Source: Strigamia acuminata (Eukaryota > Arthropoda > Chilopoda > Geophilomorpha > Linotaeniidae). Taken from it: DNA of 64,000 nucleotides. Numbering within the stretch: position 1 is the first letter of the stretch; every line of letters starts with the position of its first letter. Below are positions 11,301 to 19,918 of the stretch, piece after piece. Made by a program: the position numbers and the translations under genes. Under the pieces are notes generated by a model, which saw only the letters and a program-made list of their open reading frames with translations, was not told the DNA's origin and made no database searches. Where the stretch lies: contig OX442314.1 of the NCBI GenBank assembly GCA_949358305.1, positions 58,413,369 to 58,477,368 of the forward strand. The letters run 5' to 3'.

Positions 11301-14300
11301 CTTGGGAAAGGTATGCATAGCGTACCTCGATGATTTAATAATATTCTCGAAGACATTCGAACAGCACCTCGTGGATGTGGACGCAGTTTTTGAAAAGCTC
11401 AGAATGGCAAACCTGAAAGTTAGGCTGAGTAAATGTACGTTTGCCACCGACACCATTCGATACTTAGGACATGTGGTTGATGCTGATGGAGTTTCACCAG
11501 ATCCCAGGAACCTGGAAGCAGTCGCGAAGTTTCCACTTCCTGTGAACGTTAAACAACTACGTGGTTTTTTAGGACTCTGCTCTTATTACCGAAAATTCAT
11601 CAAGGGATTTGCAGACATTTCTAAACCTCTGGTGAATCTCACTAAAAAGGACGAGAAGTTTGACTGGGGACCACCCCACGATACAGCGTTCATCACACTC
11701 CGAAATGCATTAATAACAGTACCGGTGTTGGCGCATCCAGACTTTGCACAGCCATTCATAGTATCAACCGACGCAAGTGCGTATGGAATGGGAGCCATTC
11801 TGAAGCAAAAGATCAACAACCAGGAGCGAGTTGTAGCGTATGCAAGCAAACTGATGAGCACAGCGGAACAAAACTACACCGCCACTGAAAGAGAGTGTCT
11901 CGCTATAATGTTTGCAGTACAGAAATTCAGACCTTACTTGTACGGACAGAAATTCCAAATAATAACCGACCACCAACCCCTCCAATGGCTGAAGTCAGTC
12001 CGAAACCCCAATGGACGTTTAGCCAGATGGGCATTGCAATTAGTAGACTTTGATTTCGATATAGTGTATAAAAGCGGCAAAAAGCACACAGATGCCGATG
12101 CACTAAGTAGGATACCAGACCAGATGAGTGAAGAAGAAATAAAAAAATTACCTTCGCTTTTCTTGGAAAATTTGGACCTCCCTGCACAACAGAGGATGGA
12201 TCCCAAACTACTGGACCTAATTACAGCAGTTGAAAACCTAGAGCAACTTCCAAAGAAGAGGAGACGACCGCTTAAGCAGTACGTGCTCCACGAGAAAACG
12301 TTATTTAGGAAGAAAAACTCTTCAAGTTCCCTAAATACAGAAGGATTATTGCTAGTAGTTCCGAAACAACTCCAGAAGGATGTATTGCATGAAATGCACG
12401 ACGGATTACTAGGAGCTCACTTAGGTTTGGCAAAAACATGGAAACGAATAAGAACAAGATTCTTTTGGACAAGAATTTACACTGACGTTAGAAAATACGT
12501 CTTGTCCTGCCAAAACTGCGCAAAAGCAAAGTCGATGACAACTCCAGCTAAAGGACTAATGCAACCGTGGTCAACCGTCTCAAAACCATTCGAGCGGATT
12601 GGAATGGACACACTTGGACCTTTCCCATTGTCAAAACTAGGAAATAAACATGTTTTCGTAGTGACTGATTATTTGTCAAGATCTGTGATTGCAAGAGCTG
12701 CACCAGTAGGAACAGCTCTAGAAGCAGCAAAGACTTTGGTTTATGAAGTGATTCTTAAGGAAGGCAGCCCAAGAGAAATTTTAAGCGACCGTGGAACGGA
12801 ATACAGGAACCAAATGATTGAAGAAGTATCTAATCTATTCAAAAGTTTGCATAAAACCACCTCAGGATACCACCCAAGGACCAATGGATTAACAGAAAGA
12901 TTTAATGCGACATTCGCAAAAATGTTGCAAAGTTATGTTAATGATGATCACACCGATTGGGATGAGTTCCTGCCATTTGTCCTGTTTTCCTACAACACGG
13001 GAGTTCATGAAACAACAGGTTACACACCGCACTATCTTCTTCGAGGATATGATGTGGATTTGACAATAGATGTTAACCTAAATTTGCCCCAAAAAGAGTT
13101 CACGTTACGCACATCAAAATTCATGCAACAGGCTAGGAAGATTGCAAATGAACGACTTCAAAAGCAGTCTGAGAAAAGTAAGAAAAGATTCGACAAAGAT
13201 AGAGTCAACAAAGAATTCGAACCAGGCGAATTAGTCTATTTGAAGACCATAAATAGGAAAGTTGGCCTGTCAGAGAAGCTTTTATCTCAATTTTCCGGCC
13301 CTTACGAGATTGTGCGACGAACAGCTCCAAATGACTATGAAATTATCAATTCCACACGAAAGAAAAGTGATATTGTTAACGTAGAAAGGTTGAAACCGTA
13401 TAAAGCAAGAATTGAAGAAGACATAGATGAAGCTTTGAAAGAAATGCCAGAGAAGAAAGTGAAATTTGCTGAAAAAGTGAAGAAAATCAGTAAAAAAGGA
13501 GAAATTGTAGTTGAAGAACTGGATAAACCAAAGCAAACCAAAGCAAACCAAAGCAAAGCAAAAGAACGTTACATCGATGATAGTGAACAAATTTCCCTCA
13601 AATCATTGTTTGAACCGCAAACAGAACCCGAAAACACTGAAAAACAACTTAAAAATCCGCCACTAGATGGCGCGAATACGCAAAACGACGACTATCGTTC
13701 GCGCAAGCTCAGACCGAAGGCGAGAAAATCCTACCGCCATTGCTACTCTACATTTTCGCCAAGGTGAATGCGAGCTTCTTGCGTGAACCAAAGCTTAAAT
13801 TTTGATATTTATTTGTTGTGTCGTGAATTGAATTGTGTTTTTTGAGGTTTGTGAACATATTTTAAGTGTTTTAGTATGATTTTGAGTTGAAATATTAGGT
13901 TAAAAGTGTATAAAATGCCAAACTTCGCGAAACGAAACAAATCGCGATCTTCGCTTATTCGTGTTGAAAATTTTCTTAGACTTTGGATTAATTTTAATGA
14001 ATAGGAAAATATGTTAGAAATGTTATTTTACATAGTATTAGCAGATAAAAATTGGTTTTAGTAAGTTTAAAATTTTTAATAATGTTGAACTTGATGACAC
14101 GAAAATCCGAGGTCGCGAGGCGAAGTAATTAAAGCGAATTTAGTGAAGTTTATCGTAATTTGAATAAAACTGATTATGTGAATTGTAAATAAATTTTCAA
14201 ACACAAAAATTTTGTAAATGTTCTAGGATTTAGAGAGTTGATGTTTTAGAAGAGAATTCAAATTTTTAAAGAAAATAATGAAAACCAAAAACAAATTTAT

Positions 14301-17107
14301 TTTTTGAAAAGAGTTAAATTATTTTATGAGAATTTATTGTGAAATTTAAATGTTGTATTTTATTTCTGAAGGTTTATTGTAAAAATGGATGAAATAATTT
14401 GGTTAATTATAATTCGAACCAATTTGAATTGTTTAATTAGTGTTTAATTTTCATTCTTATTTGAGTTTTGAATTTAAGTTTTGTAAGTTTTTCTTGAATA
14501 GTAAGTTAAGTTGGAAATTATGATTGTATAATTTATGAAGTAATATGACCAATATGAGAAATATTGTATTTGAAACAGATTAAGATTTTTCTTTTGTATG
14601 TACATTAATCTAAAAGGGAGTAAAAAGAGATGTAAATTGTTTTATTTGACACTATGAATTGAGATCTAATATTTGGTAAAAAAAGAATTGTCTTCATCCG
14701 AAATTTAATTTTAGAGACCAAAATTACGCAAAAAAGGGAGTTGCTACGCGTACAGGCCGTCCCGATCAACGGACGACCCGTATCGCGTAATTCGGCTATA
14801 ATTCGGATAAAAGTTGCTAAATTTCGTCCATAGATGGCGTTGGCAATCGATTACATCATTGCCTCGTCACTGGACTTATCAATTAGTTAAAGGGGGTAAC
14901 AGGAGCTTTCCTGTGAAGTGAATCCGCCCAAGTTTGACAGTTCTCTTTTGGCTCTCACTTGAGAGTGAACTCAAATCCCTCCTATCCAATGTCAGCCTGT
15001 TCTTGGCTGGCTGCAGAAATTGTTATTAATTTAATCACTATTTAATAGTTTCAGATTGCATCTCAATTCAGAGTGTCACTTATGATTTATAATTAGAGTT
15101 TATATAATTTATATAATTTATGTAGTTCATTATTTGAGTTTAAGAATTGTGCCAATGTAAACAGAGTAAACTCATCCATTTGAAAGAATAATCAAACAGC
15201 TTTGCTGTCTGGTTAAATAAAAACTAGATTGAATTTAAACCTAATTAAAATGACTCTTTATTTCCTATCAAATCCCAGTTGTGTGGGTAGCCTCAAGTGG
15301 GCCTAAATCCCACATAACAATATTGTGGCCTGCTCAAAGTGGATTAATTGTTAGTTGAAGCACTCGAATGTGATCTTTACATAAAAGCAACAAGTTATTG
15401 GGCCTGTAATCTGTTGACCTTATTTCTTTGATTCTAAAGGTGCATTTTTGGCAACCGAACGCGATTTTTTAAAAGCTCTCGTGATCCGATTTTAATGGGA
15501 AATAAAATGATTTACCTTGGTACCGGAAATAAAATGATTTACCTTGGTACGGGAAATAAAAGGATTAATGAAATAACTAATTTAAACAAATGATTTTAAG
15601 TTTAATGATAAAGTTCTTTATTTGCATAAAAATAGTTAATTATTAAATGGGGTCTTGAATAAAGAAATTAAAAAAATAAATTTTGGGCGATGAAGTGATT
15701 TAACACTGTTGTGCTCCACCAACAATCAGCTCGCGCCCCACCAGTGAGGTGCGCCCCACAGTTTGAGAAACGCTGCTCTGGCGAAAAGAGTTTACTAGCT
15801 ACTAGACAAAGATTGTGGAATTTTGGGAACGGAAAATCCTAAATGGGTCATTACTTATTTATTTATTTATTTATTAATCTCACACTCCAGGAGTAAAGGT
15901 TACAAGACATTCATTAGTGCGTTGGAAATATCCCAATTCAGTTATACAATTGTTATAACAATGCGCCCTTTTCAAGTTAATTTTGGCTGAAAAAATGCCC
16001 TTTTCCGTACAAAAATGTAGTTTTAGCAGTAGTAAATGAACTTGAAAAGGGTGCATTGTTATAACAATTTTTCTTCAGATAACCACTGTCCAGTCACTGT
16101 AAATTGTCGATGTGAAACTAAATACAAAATAACAAATTGATTGTGCGTTAAATGCGAAATAAGCTTCAAGTTTGGACAATTCTGAATCAAGTTTGAAAGG
16201 ATTTACAATAAATTTTTCTTTGTGAAATTGGTCTATCTGATAATGCGCGGGTCTCTAACAAAACGTGGGTCGAGACTTCATTCTGCCAATAGTGCGCAGG
16301 TACACAATGAGAGAATTTACGCTTGTCTAAATTATTTCGCATAGGCCTACCTGAACCTCAGAGCATTTTGCTGGGAATTTTAGTTTGATCACCATCTTGT
16401 AATTTAAATTTCCATATGGGAACCGCAAAGCTAAATGAAAATGAATTCACACATAATGAATGTGTATACGATTTTTGTTGATTTTTTTAACTTACCACTT
16501 GAAACTTGAGCAGTAGGCCTATTAATAGTATCATAATTTTGAATTGTCAGATTAATGCGTGATTTTCCCTGGAAGGAATTGCTCAATTATTGGTAAATAG
16601 AATGAAAGAGAAATGTAGCTTTACCATTGCATAATGTGCATCAGTTATGTAACTAAGTACACTCAGATATTTCACAATGTCAGTAAAATTTAAATGTAAA
16701 GGTGTAACGATGTAAAGATTTCGCTTACAGTCTTCGACTGTATACTTACTGCCAGGCAATTTTGTTAAAATATTGTTAAGTTCCTGTGTTGTAGGTGGGA
16801 TAATATAAACATTTGGGAACAGACCATGGGTTGTTTCAATCAAGTGTGCATCAGTTGCTGTTGGCTCATCCAGGTAATGCAATATTCGATCTGCAGTTTG
16901 GTACACACACATTGCAACATTGGTAATGAGTAATGTGATGAATAGACACGATGTGTATTTTTTCTTTATTGAAATGTTTTTCAGTGATTTGACGAATGCT
17001 GGTGTCTCTGATTGCTCCGCCATGACGGTACCAACAATGCGTTGCAATTTTCTTTGCCTGAGTTGTTGAATTCGGCCAAACATTCGATGTGATTTGTTGT
17101 TGTCCAT
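4551..17107 (-). CDS. DEG/ENaC (amiloride-sensitive, ASC family) channel gene with fused domains, 3'-partial
   Basis: Six exons, 17107-16625, 16568-16496, 16430-16351, 6725-6633, 5766-5678 and 5304-4551, join in one frame (1572 nt, 524 codons), all at AG..GT boundaries. The product is a plasma-membrane cation-channel subunit. Residues about 51-69 form TM1, followed by the post-TM1 element YLDEPTATD and FPNVYI. A Cys-rich ectodomain spans residues 100-350 (CDDNLQGCWLHC, CKC). TM2 at about 357-383 carries the family pore signature GGNIGLYFGMSC with the GxS filter (GMS). After a charged linker, a second TM1 (about 422-442) and YFDYPLAKT..HHPLVIVCIE begin another channel domain in the same exon. 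The first ectodomain is short for the family. The gene continues past the donor at 4550; its end was not found. G1 occupies intron 3 in antisense. Confidence 0.85.
5678..5766 (-). CDS. DEG/ENaC gene exon 5
   Basis: An 89-nt exon, phase 0 in and 2 out, with acceptor TTTTTTTCAG and donor GTATAT. It encodes the Cys-rich CDDNLQGCWLHCLKRVMTC, matching the C..C...C spacing of the DEG/ENaC thumb region. This is strong family evidence. Confidence 0.8.
5986..6540. mobile_element. possible MITE in intron 4 of the channel gene
   Basis: The left side reads CACTTTAACGACCACATTTTAGCGAC. The right side, reverse-complemented, reads ATTACTTTAGCGAATGC. This resembles degenerate terminal inverted repeats of a Tc/mariner-pogo-like MITE. 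I could not define a target duplication. Confidence 0.25.
6633..6725 (-). CDS. DEG/ENaC gene exon 4
   Basis: A 93-nt, phase-0 exon after the acceptor TTTTTCAG and before GTAAG. It encodes IDPSQINYYSSGDVLRLRQ, a typical mid-ectodomain stretch. It lies on the far side of G1 from exon 3. Confidence 0.75.
6882..7459 (+). repeat. G1 5' LTR
   Basis: 578 bp, TGCTACGCGT to CCCACATAACA. It repeats at 14742-15319. Confidence 0.92.
7463..7477 (+). other. G1 primer-binding site candidate
   Basis: TGGTGGAGATTGCGG begins three bases after the LTR and has the TGG needed to pair with a tRNA CCA end. I could not assign the tRNA. Confidence 0.5.
7478..8440 (+). other. G1 untranslated leader
   Basis: Nearly 1 kb of AT-rich DNA with recurring GAATTTGTT / GAAAATTG words and no long open frame. 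It ends at a TAA (8438) in the gag frame. Confidence 0.7.
8828..9946 (+). CDS. G1 gag
   Basis: From the first in-frame ATG this gives 372 residues, but the frame is open from 8441 with no ATG for 129 codons. That upstream stretch is highly charged (KRKPKPKEELK..) and may be translated from a non-AUG start. The core has gag-like helices (WYLDQLPLHP, FRRQITAILAKLQAM). The C-terminal third is rich in Gln, Asn, Gly, Arg and Trp (RGRPGQQRGWW, NWNQGRGWNNN) and has no CCHC knuckle, so RNA binding probably relies on the RG/N-rich tail. The stop TAG at 9944-9946 directly follows a GGGAAAC heptamer, giving Gag-Pol by -1 frameshifting. Confidence 0.85.
   Translation: MANASPSPEMLAIQTVLQNLVVNRRNPVDFDPATGNIDTWLIGYEDTIADDTERIKHLSIVLKHSASSWYLDQLPLHPTRTWTEWKDALKTKFRRQITAILAKLQAMQHKDGTALEHMQKILKECSYARPSFTEDQKIFHVFQGLKKVIRDKLVANYPKTLDQLTSQLGLLEAHAFNEDPAEVLLTLLQKAVDTTGEVTPSCLVEPSDVNKTKDELLAEVKVLRQQQQFGDVQYAEVTPVFYQNQWYTPHPNQAQFYNRGNFRGRPGQQRGWWNNNSNWNQGRGWNNNKGQNRGNWNNQWNNSGQGFQQQQQPQQQWNPPQQQQQGQRQGNPNNQGHPRNPNYKGKNFIENYQGGRGQRGAPHGGPANQSGN
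9931..13767 (+). CDS. G1 pol (protease, RT, RNase H, integrase)
   Basis: The frame is open from 9931 to the stop at 13765-13767, one frame behind gag. Domains in order: retropepsin with VLDSGGYRNII near 10075; RT with MMDLIQGYHQVEI and the catalytic YLDD near 11320; RNase H with STDASAYGMGA and TDHQPLQWL; integrase zinc region ending CQNCAKAKS; integrase core with GMDTLG, LSDRGTEY and HPRTNGLTERFN (the D, D, E residues). A lysine-rich tail of about 150 residues follows, with no chromodomain. Every catalytic motif is present and no stop interrupts it, so the enzyme set may be functional. Domain order (integrase last) places it with Gypsy rather than Copia. Confidence 0.93.
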   Translation, partial: SIGKLEWPQRRKNKKKFKKRKLEIIELNATDELLQIPVVVNGLEVTGVLDSGGYRNIINEDLVRTLQLKYQPCPHVRLRVVDGSLITPVGKTRITIDVGQQQHTIEVLIVSGFGNHLLLGDNFLRSARCQLDYDQQKIFVGPKDKQQEVFPMSKNYTEQNYIARVLKPITIPALHECVVPIKIAKKVDDELFVEPLSGVIDRFGVICCKTLTKFRKGEGVLRVANPTKKTIYLGKNSAVAKAFYVIESGLLDEKRADQFDFSKAMANENMTPTQQELMRQLLEKNSDRFATSDSDLGRAQAIKHRIDTGDSPPIHLQPYRRSIKEKEIEEAETKKLLEQGVIRESESPWSAPVLLIKKRDGRWRFCVDWRRLNAVTKKMVYPLPRIDDTLDQLAGAKYFSMMDLIQGYHQVEIDEQDREKTAFTTSSGHYEFNVLGMGLCNSPAAFQKLMNKVLGNLLGKVCIAYLDDLIIFSKTFEQHLVDVDAVFEKLRMANLKVRLSKCTFATDTIRYLGHVVDADGVSPDPRNLEAVAKFPLPVNVKQLRGFLGLCSYYRKFIKGFADISKPLVNLTKKDEKFDWGPPHDTAFITLRNALITVPVLAHPDFAQPFIVSTDASAYGMGAILKQKINNQERVVAYASKLMSTAEQNYTATERECLAIMFAVQKFRPYLYGQKFQIITDHQPLQWLKSVRNPNGRLARWALQLVDFDFDIVYKSGKKHTDADALSRIPDQMSEEEIKKLPSLFLENLDLPAQQRMDPKLLDLITAVENLEQLPKKRRRPLKQYVLHEKTLFRKKNSSSSLNTEGLLLVVPKQLQKDVLHEMHDGLLGAHLGLAKTWKRIRTRFFWTRIYTDVRKYVLSCQNCAKAKSMTTPAKGLMQPWSTVSKPFERIGMDTLGPFPLSKLGNKHVFVVTDYLSRSVIARAAPVGTALEAAKTLVYEVILKEGSPREILSDRGTEYRNQMIEEVSNLFKSLHKTTSGYHPRTNGLTERFNATFAKMLQSYVNDDHTDWDEFLPFVLFSYNTGVHETTGYTPHYLLRGYDVDLTIDVNLNLPQKEFTLRTSKFMQQARKIANERLQKQSEKSKKRFDKDRVNKEFEPGELVYLKTINRKVGLSEKLLSQFSGPYEIVRRTAPNDYEIINSTRKKSDIVNVERLKPYKARIEEDIDEALKEMPEKKVKFAEKVKKISKKGEIVVEELDKPKQTKANQSKAKERYIDDSEQISLKSLFEPQTEPENTEKQLKNPPLDGANTQNDDYRSRKLRPKARKSYRHCYSTFSPR
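9937..9943 (+). promoter_or_regulatory. -1 ribosomal frameshift heptamer GGGAAAC
   Basis: In the gag frame the bases read G GGA AAC followed at once by TAG, a canonical X XXY YYZ slippery site. The pol frame opens at 9931 and overlaps gag by 16 nt. A slip of -1 here yields CTA GAA TGG and continues into pol. I did not identify a clear downstream stem by eye. Confidence 0.8.
13768..14741 (+). other. G1 3' noncoding region and polypurine tract
   Basis: About 960 bp of AT-rich sequence without a coding frame sits where errantivirus-type elements carry env. It ends in AAAAAAGGGAG (14730-14740) against the LTR, the plus-strand primer. Confidence 0.75.
14742..15319 (+). repeat. G1 3' LTR
   Basis: 578 bp, matching 6882-7459 apart from a CC-to-TT pair. 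Confidence 0.92.
15499..15560. repeat. short tandem repeat (about 30 bp, two copies)
   Basis: GGAAATAAAATGATTTACCTTGGTAC occurs twice in a row and is followed by a partial third unit. It lies in intron 3 of the channel gene. Confidence 0.6.
15709..15780 (-). mobile_element. hAT-type terminal repeat remnant
   Basis: On the minus strand the segment starts CAGAGCAGCGTTTCTCAAAC and continues with TGTGGGGCGCACCTCACTGG. This is the wording of hAT MITE ends widespread in animals (CAG..TTCTCAAACTGTGGGGCG). Only one end is recognisable. Confidence 0.5.
15948..16069. mobile_element. 122-bp MITE with 31-bp terminal inverted repeats
   Basis: The left arm 15948-15978 and right arm 16039-16069 are reverse complements with one mismatch; both end in AATTGTTATAACAAT. 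The insert is non-coding. It lies in intron 3 of the channel gene. The target duplication is unclear because the termini are themselves palindromic. Confidence 0.6.
16351..16430 (-). CDS. DEG/ENaC gene exon 3
   Basis: An 80-nt exon between TTTCATTTAG and GTAGGC, phase 1 in and 0 out, encoding LRFPYGNLNYK..KFPAKCSEV. It includes one ectodomain cysteine. It restores the frame needed by the next exon, which lies beyond the inserted G1 element. Confidence 0.7.
16496..16568 (-). CDS. DEG/ENaC gene exon 2
   Basis: A 73-nt exon between the acceptor CCTTCCAG and the donor GTAAG, phase 0 in and 1 out. It encodes part of the ectodomain with an N-glycosylation sequon (NLT). It is accepted because the phases of exons 1-3 agree exactly. 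Confidence 0.7.
16625..17107 (-). CDS. DEG/ENaC gene exon 1
   Basis: This exon encodes residues 1-161. It starts at the ATG at 17107 and ends YAM at a GTAAAG donor, phase 0. It holds a basic cytoplasmic head (RQRKLQR), TM1 and the first ectodomain strand. The following intron is only 56 bp. The ATG is the first in an open stretch, but an upstream coding exon cannot be excluded. Confidence 0.85.
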
Positions 17108-17606
17108 TTTGTATAGACGATGTTAACTAGAATAGAAGATTAATCTGCGGTTTAAATACTAGAAAGTATGATTACTTATTTCTCACAAACATTTTGTAAA
17201 AGGGGATCTGGGCGGGCGGTGTAATGATAAACTAGGGAGTAATTTGGACACAATGAAAGGTAAAACAGATAACAAACTGGGTGAGCATTTCTTGTTGTTG
17301 GGTAATTGGTAAATTACGTGTGCATTACTCTTTCCTTGTTGTCATTGTAAAAAGCATACACACTTGATTTATTCTTGCTGGAGACGTTCTTCTTTATTCC
17401 TCTCAAGTTGTTGCAATTAAAATACTAAATGATAAGATCGTATCTGCTTGAATACAATTAAGATAATTAAGTACAAGATTAATTTTGTAAGAGAATTTAT
17501 CACTGTACAAAGTCAACCATACCATTCAAATGTGAATGTCATGCATTATGATGCGTTTAAAATACCCGCACACTATGGCGCCATAAGCTAGATTACAGAT
17601 TATAGA
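17108..17606. other. upstream flank of the channel gene
   Basis: AT-rich, no coding frame and no repeat seen elsewhere in the window. It presumably contains the promoter of the minus-strand DEG/ENaC gene, but I can name no specific element. Confidence 0.3.
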
Positions 17607-17849
17607 TTAAAATTCTTGCCACCAAAGTAATTTGCCATAAAGACTTTTTACAACTCTGCATACGTAGTTATTTCTTCCTATTGCAAATCTTTTTGGTTGC
17701 TCCATAAATATCGTCTCTTTCAGCAGGTACGTTGTTTTAACGTCGTATTGATCTAGCAACAGGTTCTGTTTAGCTGCCATGTCCAGTAATATTCTTAGTA
17801 ATTCTATTCGCACTACCAGCAAAAGTTTGATCACCACACACAATGGCAA
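17607..17849 (-). pseudogene. Copia-type reverse transcriptase fragment
   Basis: The minus-strand frame reads VRIELLRILLDMAAKQN, DQYDVKTTYL and VCRVVKSLYGK. This is the start of a Copia RT palm (DVKTAFL..G..YM.QP..F; V.KL.KSLYG). It is only about 80 codons long and has no flanking LTRs, so it is a relic. It is not part of C1, whose RT is complete. Confidence 0.6.
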
Positions 17850-18544
17850 ACTTCACCATCATTGGTGGGAAATTGTACAAAACAATTTACAGGGCTCAAG
17901 TAAGTATAAGATTTAACAAATATCATAACAAGAGGGAGTTATTTCCGGTTGCAAGGAAATATTGTATTTTACCGATTAAGAGTCGCCCTCGAATAGTAGC
18001 CACCGCTAAGACACCAAGAATACTGTAATTTTGCAAAAGTACGGTACCGTATTGTTTCCGTATTATTTCCTCACGAACGATGAAAGTACGCTTTGTTCGT
18101 GACGTTCAGACTTTGTTTGTTACATTAAACAAATGTAACAAACTAAAAGCCGAAATTGTAATTGCTGACAAAAATGGCAGTTTTGAATACGGTGTTACTG
18201 GATTAACCACTGCCCCAATAGGGACATTGGTCTCCAGAATCCCTCCTTTCTCTGAAGCCAGGATCTGGATGCTCAGAACACTTTCCTCATTACTGGAACT
18301 CCAGGTTTTCAACAGGAACTGGATACACAGGACCTAGCTCTCTTTTAGGAAAGAACAGGAACTGGATAGCCAAGACACATTTGGATTAAGTCTTTTGATT
18401 AAATCTGAATAGGGTCTGAACTTTGTGCAGGTCTGTGCAGGTGTCATAATCCCTTGCTCTAATTTTGTGACAAACTCTCGAATATTATCATAAAATAAAT
18501 AAAACTTAAATATTCCTTAAATAAATATGATGGGTGGACTGACC
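17850..18544. other. unclassified intergenic DNA
   Basis: No convincing coding region or repeat. A cluster of paired words (AACAGGAACTGGATA twice near 18312-18368) hints at a decayed short tandem repeat. Confidence 0.3.
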
Positions 18545-19347
18545 TACTAAGGGGCAGGAGGGAGCTGAGTGGTGCAGGGAGTAGTGTGTGTTTGTGATAG
18601 CCAGCGAGAGCAGTTATTCTCTGCATTGTTGCATCCTCTTCCCTGTTCACCACTGCAACGCTCAGTGGTGTGATGTTGGACCCACCACAGCCTCCATGAG
18701 CGGCCACATGGGCCGAGGTTATTACGGCAAAATAGTAAAGCCTACCGACTCCTTCACTCGTGGGGATAACCTCCCTGTTGGTTGCTCTGTGGCGTGTCCA
18801 AGAGGCAAAACCAGCATGTGGGTTAAACAAAGGAACTCCTACCCCTAGACAACAGATTGCAAGTCACCAATTTACCAATTCTTGTGAATTTTTTTTATTA
18901 GCTGTCTGTACTTACAGTTTGAAGTTGTGATTAATGGAATTGCGGCGCTTGCAGCGTATTGATGTTGTGTCTGTTGAAAGAGAAATTTAAAATTAATGAC
19001 AACTTAAATAATTTATCACAAAGACTTGATTATAACTAATCACCAGTTGAATGTCAGAAAAGCAACCATTAAAATGTTTTGAATGTTTGTCAGACAAAAT
19101 AATGATGTTTAATAACTGTGTTCACATTTCTTCTCCGAACATGTTGTTGAAAATTTTTATTGACAATTTTAGTGTCAAAACATAAAACGAATGGTAAACC
19201 AACTAATATTTGCAAAAACTTTTTATGGGTTTTGGAAGCAAATGAATTTCAGATTTCTGTTAATTTTTTAAAAATATTTTTGAGGTTGCTGACATATTTA
19301 AATCAGTCTTTAATGCTTTCACGTGCAGCAAGTTTAATTCTTTTTTT
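18545..19347. repeat. dispersed repeat R1, copy 1
   Basis: About 800 bp that recurs in the same orientation at 45702-46512 and, in part, at 42940-43315. Shared words include GATGTTGGACCCAC, AACCAGCATGTGGGTTAAACAA and AATTTATCACAAAGACTTGA. On the minus strand all three copies keep a segment bounded by an AACAG acceptor and a GTAAGTACAG donor (here 18916-18970). No transposase is recognised. It could be a non-autonomous element or a duplicated gene piece. Confidence 0.6.
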
Positions 19348-19352
19348 TACTT

Positions 19353-19446
19353 CTGGTGCCTTTGACCAGGATACTTCGTGTCATCGCGAATCCTGGCACA
19401 GACTCGAATTCGCGATGACACAAAGTATCCTAGTCAAAGGTACCAG
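19353..19446. repeat. 94-bp near-perfect hairpin
   Basis: Arms 19353-19390 and 19409-19446 (38 nt each) are reverse complements with three mismatches around an 18-nt loop; both arms contain the word TCATCGCGAA or its complement. It sits exactly where R1 copies 1 and 2 stop matching. It may be a foldback MITE or the end of a larger element. Confidence 0.65.
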
Positions 19447-19914
19447 GACCACAGAATACATGAAAAATAATTGTGAATGTGATTTCCTAATTATCTTGAG
19501 AAATCGTCCTTACTTGTTGAACACAGTTTTTAGCTTTCGACTATCGTCTGTTGGTAAAATTAGGAATTTTTAAAAACTAACCAACATCACATTCATTGCT
19601 CATTTTGTGCTATCCACACATAGGTTAGGGCCAATTAATCGGAGTTGGGCGAGAGTAGCTCGGATGGACGCGTTGCGCTTGCGCAGCACTTTAAACTATG
19701 GGTCGGCACAATTTCAGATCCGCGAGATCCAAAAACAGAAATTTGCCTATTGGGGTATTTTTAAAACCCGATACACCCAAGCAATAGGATGAGCGATTGT
19801 ATTTCTGGTTGTCTCCTCCTTTCTTTTTTTATCGCGAGCTATCGCAAACCGTGGCCGTTCACAAGTGAGTTTAAGAGCAGGTGAATTGTAATTTACGTAA
19901 ATTTAATTGCACTA
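19447..19914. other. unclassified flank of G2
   Basis: No coding frame, splice pattern or repeat is recognised. It includes one GC-richer patch (19620-19740). Confidence 0.3.
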
Positions 19915-19918
19915 CATG

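Larger units (their letters stand above)
6882..15319 (+). mobile_element. G1: complete Gypsy-type LTR retrotransposon, 8438 bp
   Basis: It is bounded by 578-bp LTRs and flanked by the 4-bp target duplication ATAT (6878-6881 and 15320-15323). By eye the LTRs differ only at CC versus TT (7089-7090 and 14949-14950 region), so insertion is recent. Order: LTR, primer site, 1-kb AT-rich leader, gag, -1 frameshift, pol (protease-RT-RNase H-integrase), 1-kb AT-rich tail, purine tract, LTR. No envelope gene is present. It lies antisense inside intron 3 of the DEG/ENaC gene. Confidence 0.93.
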
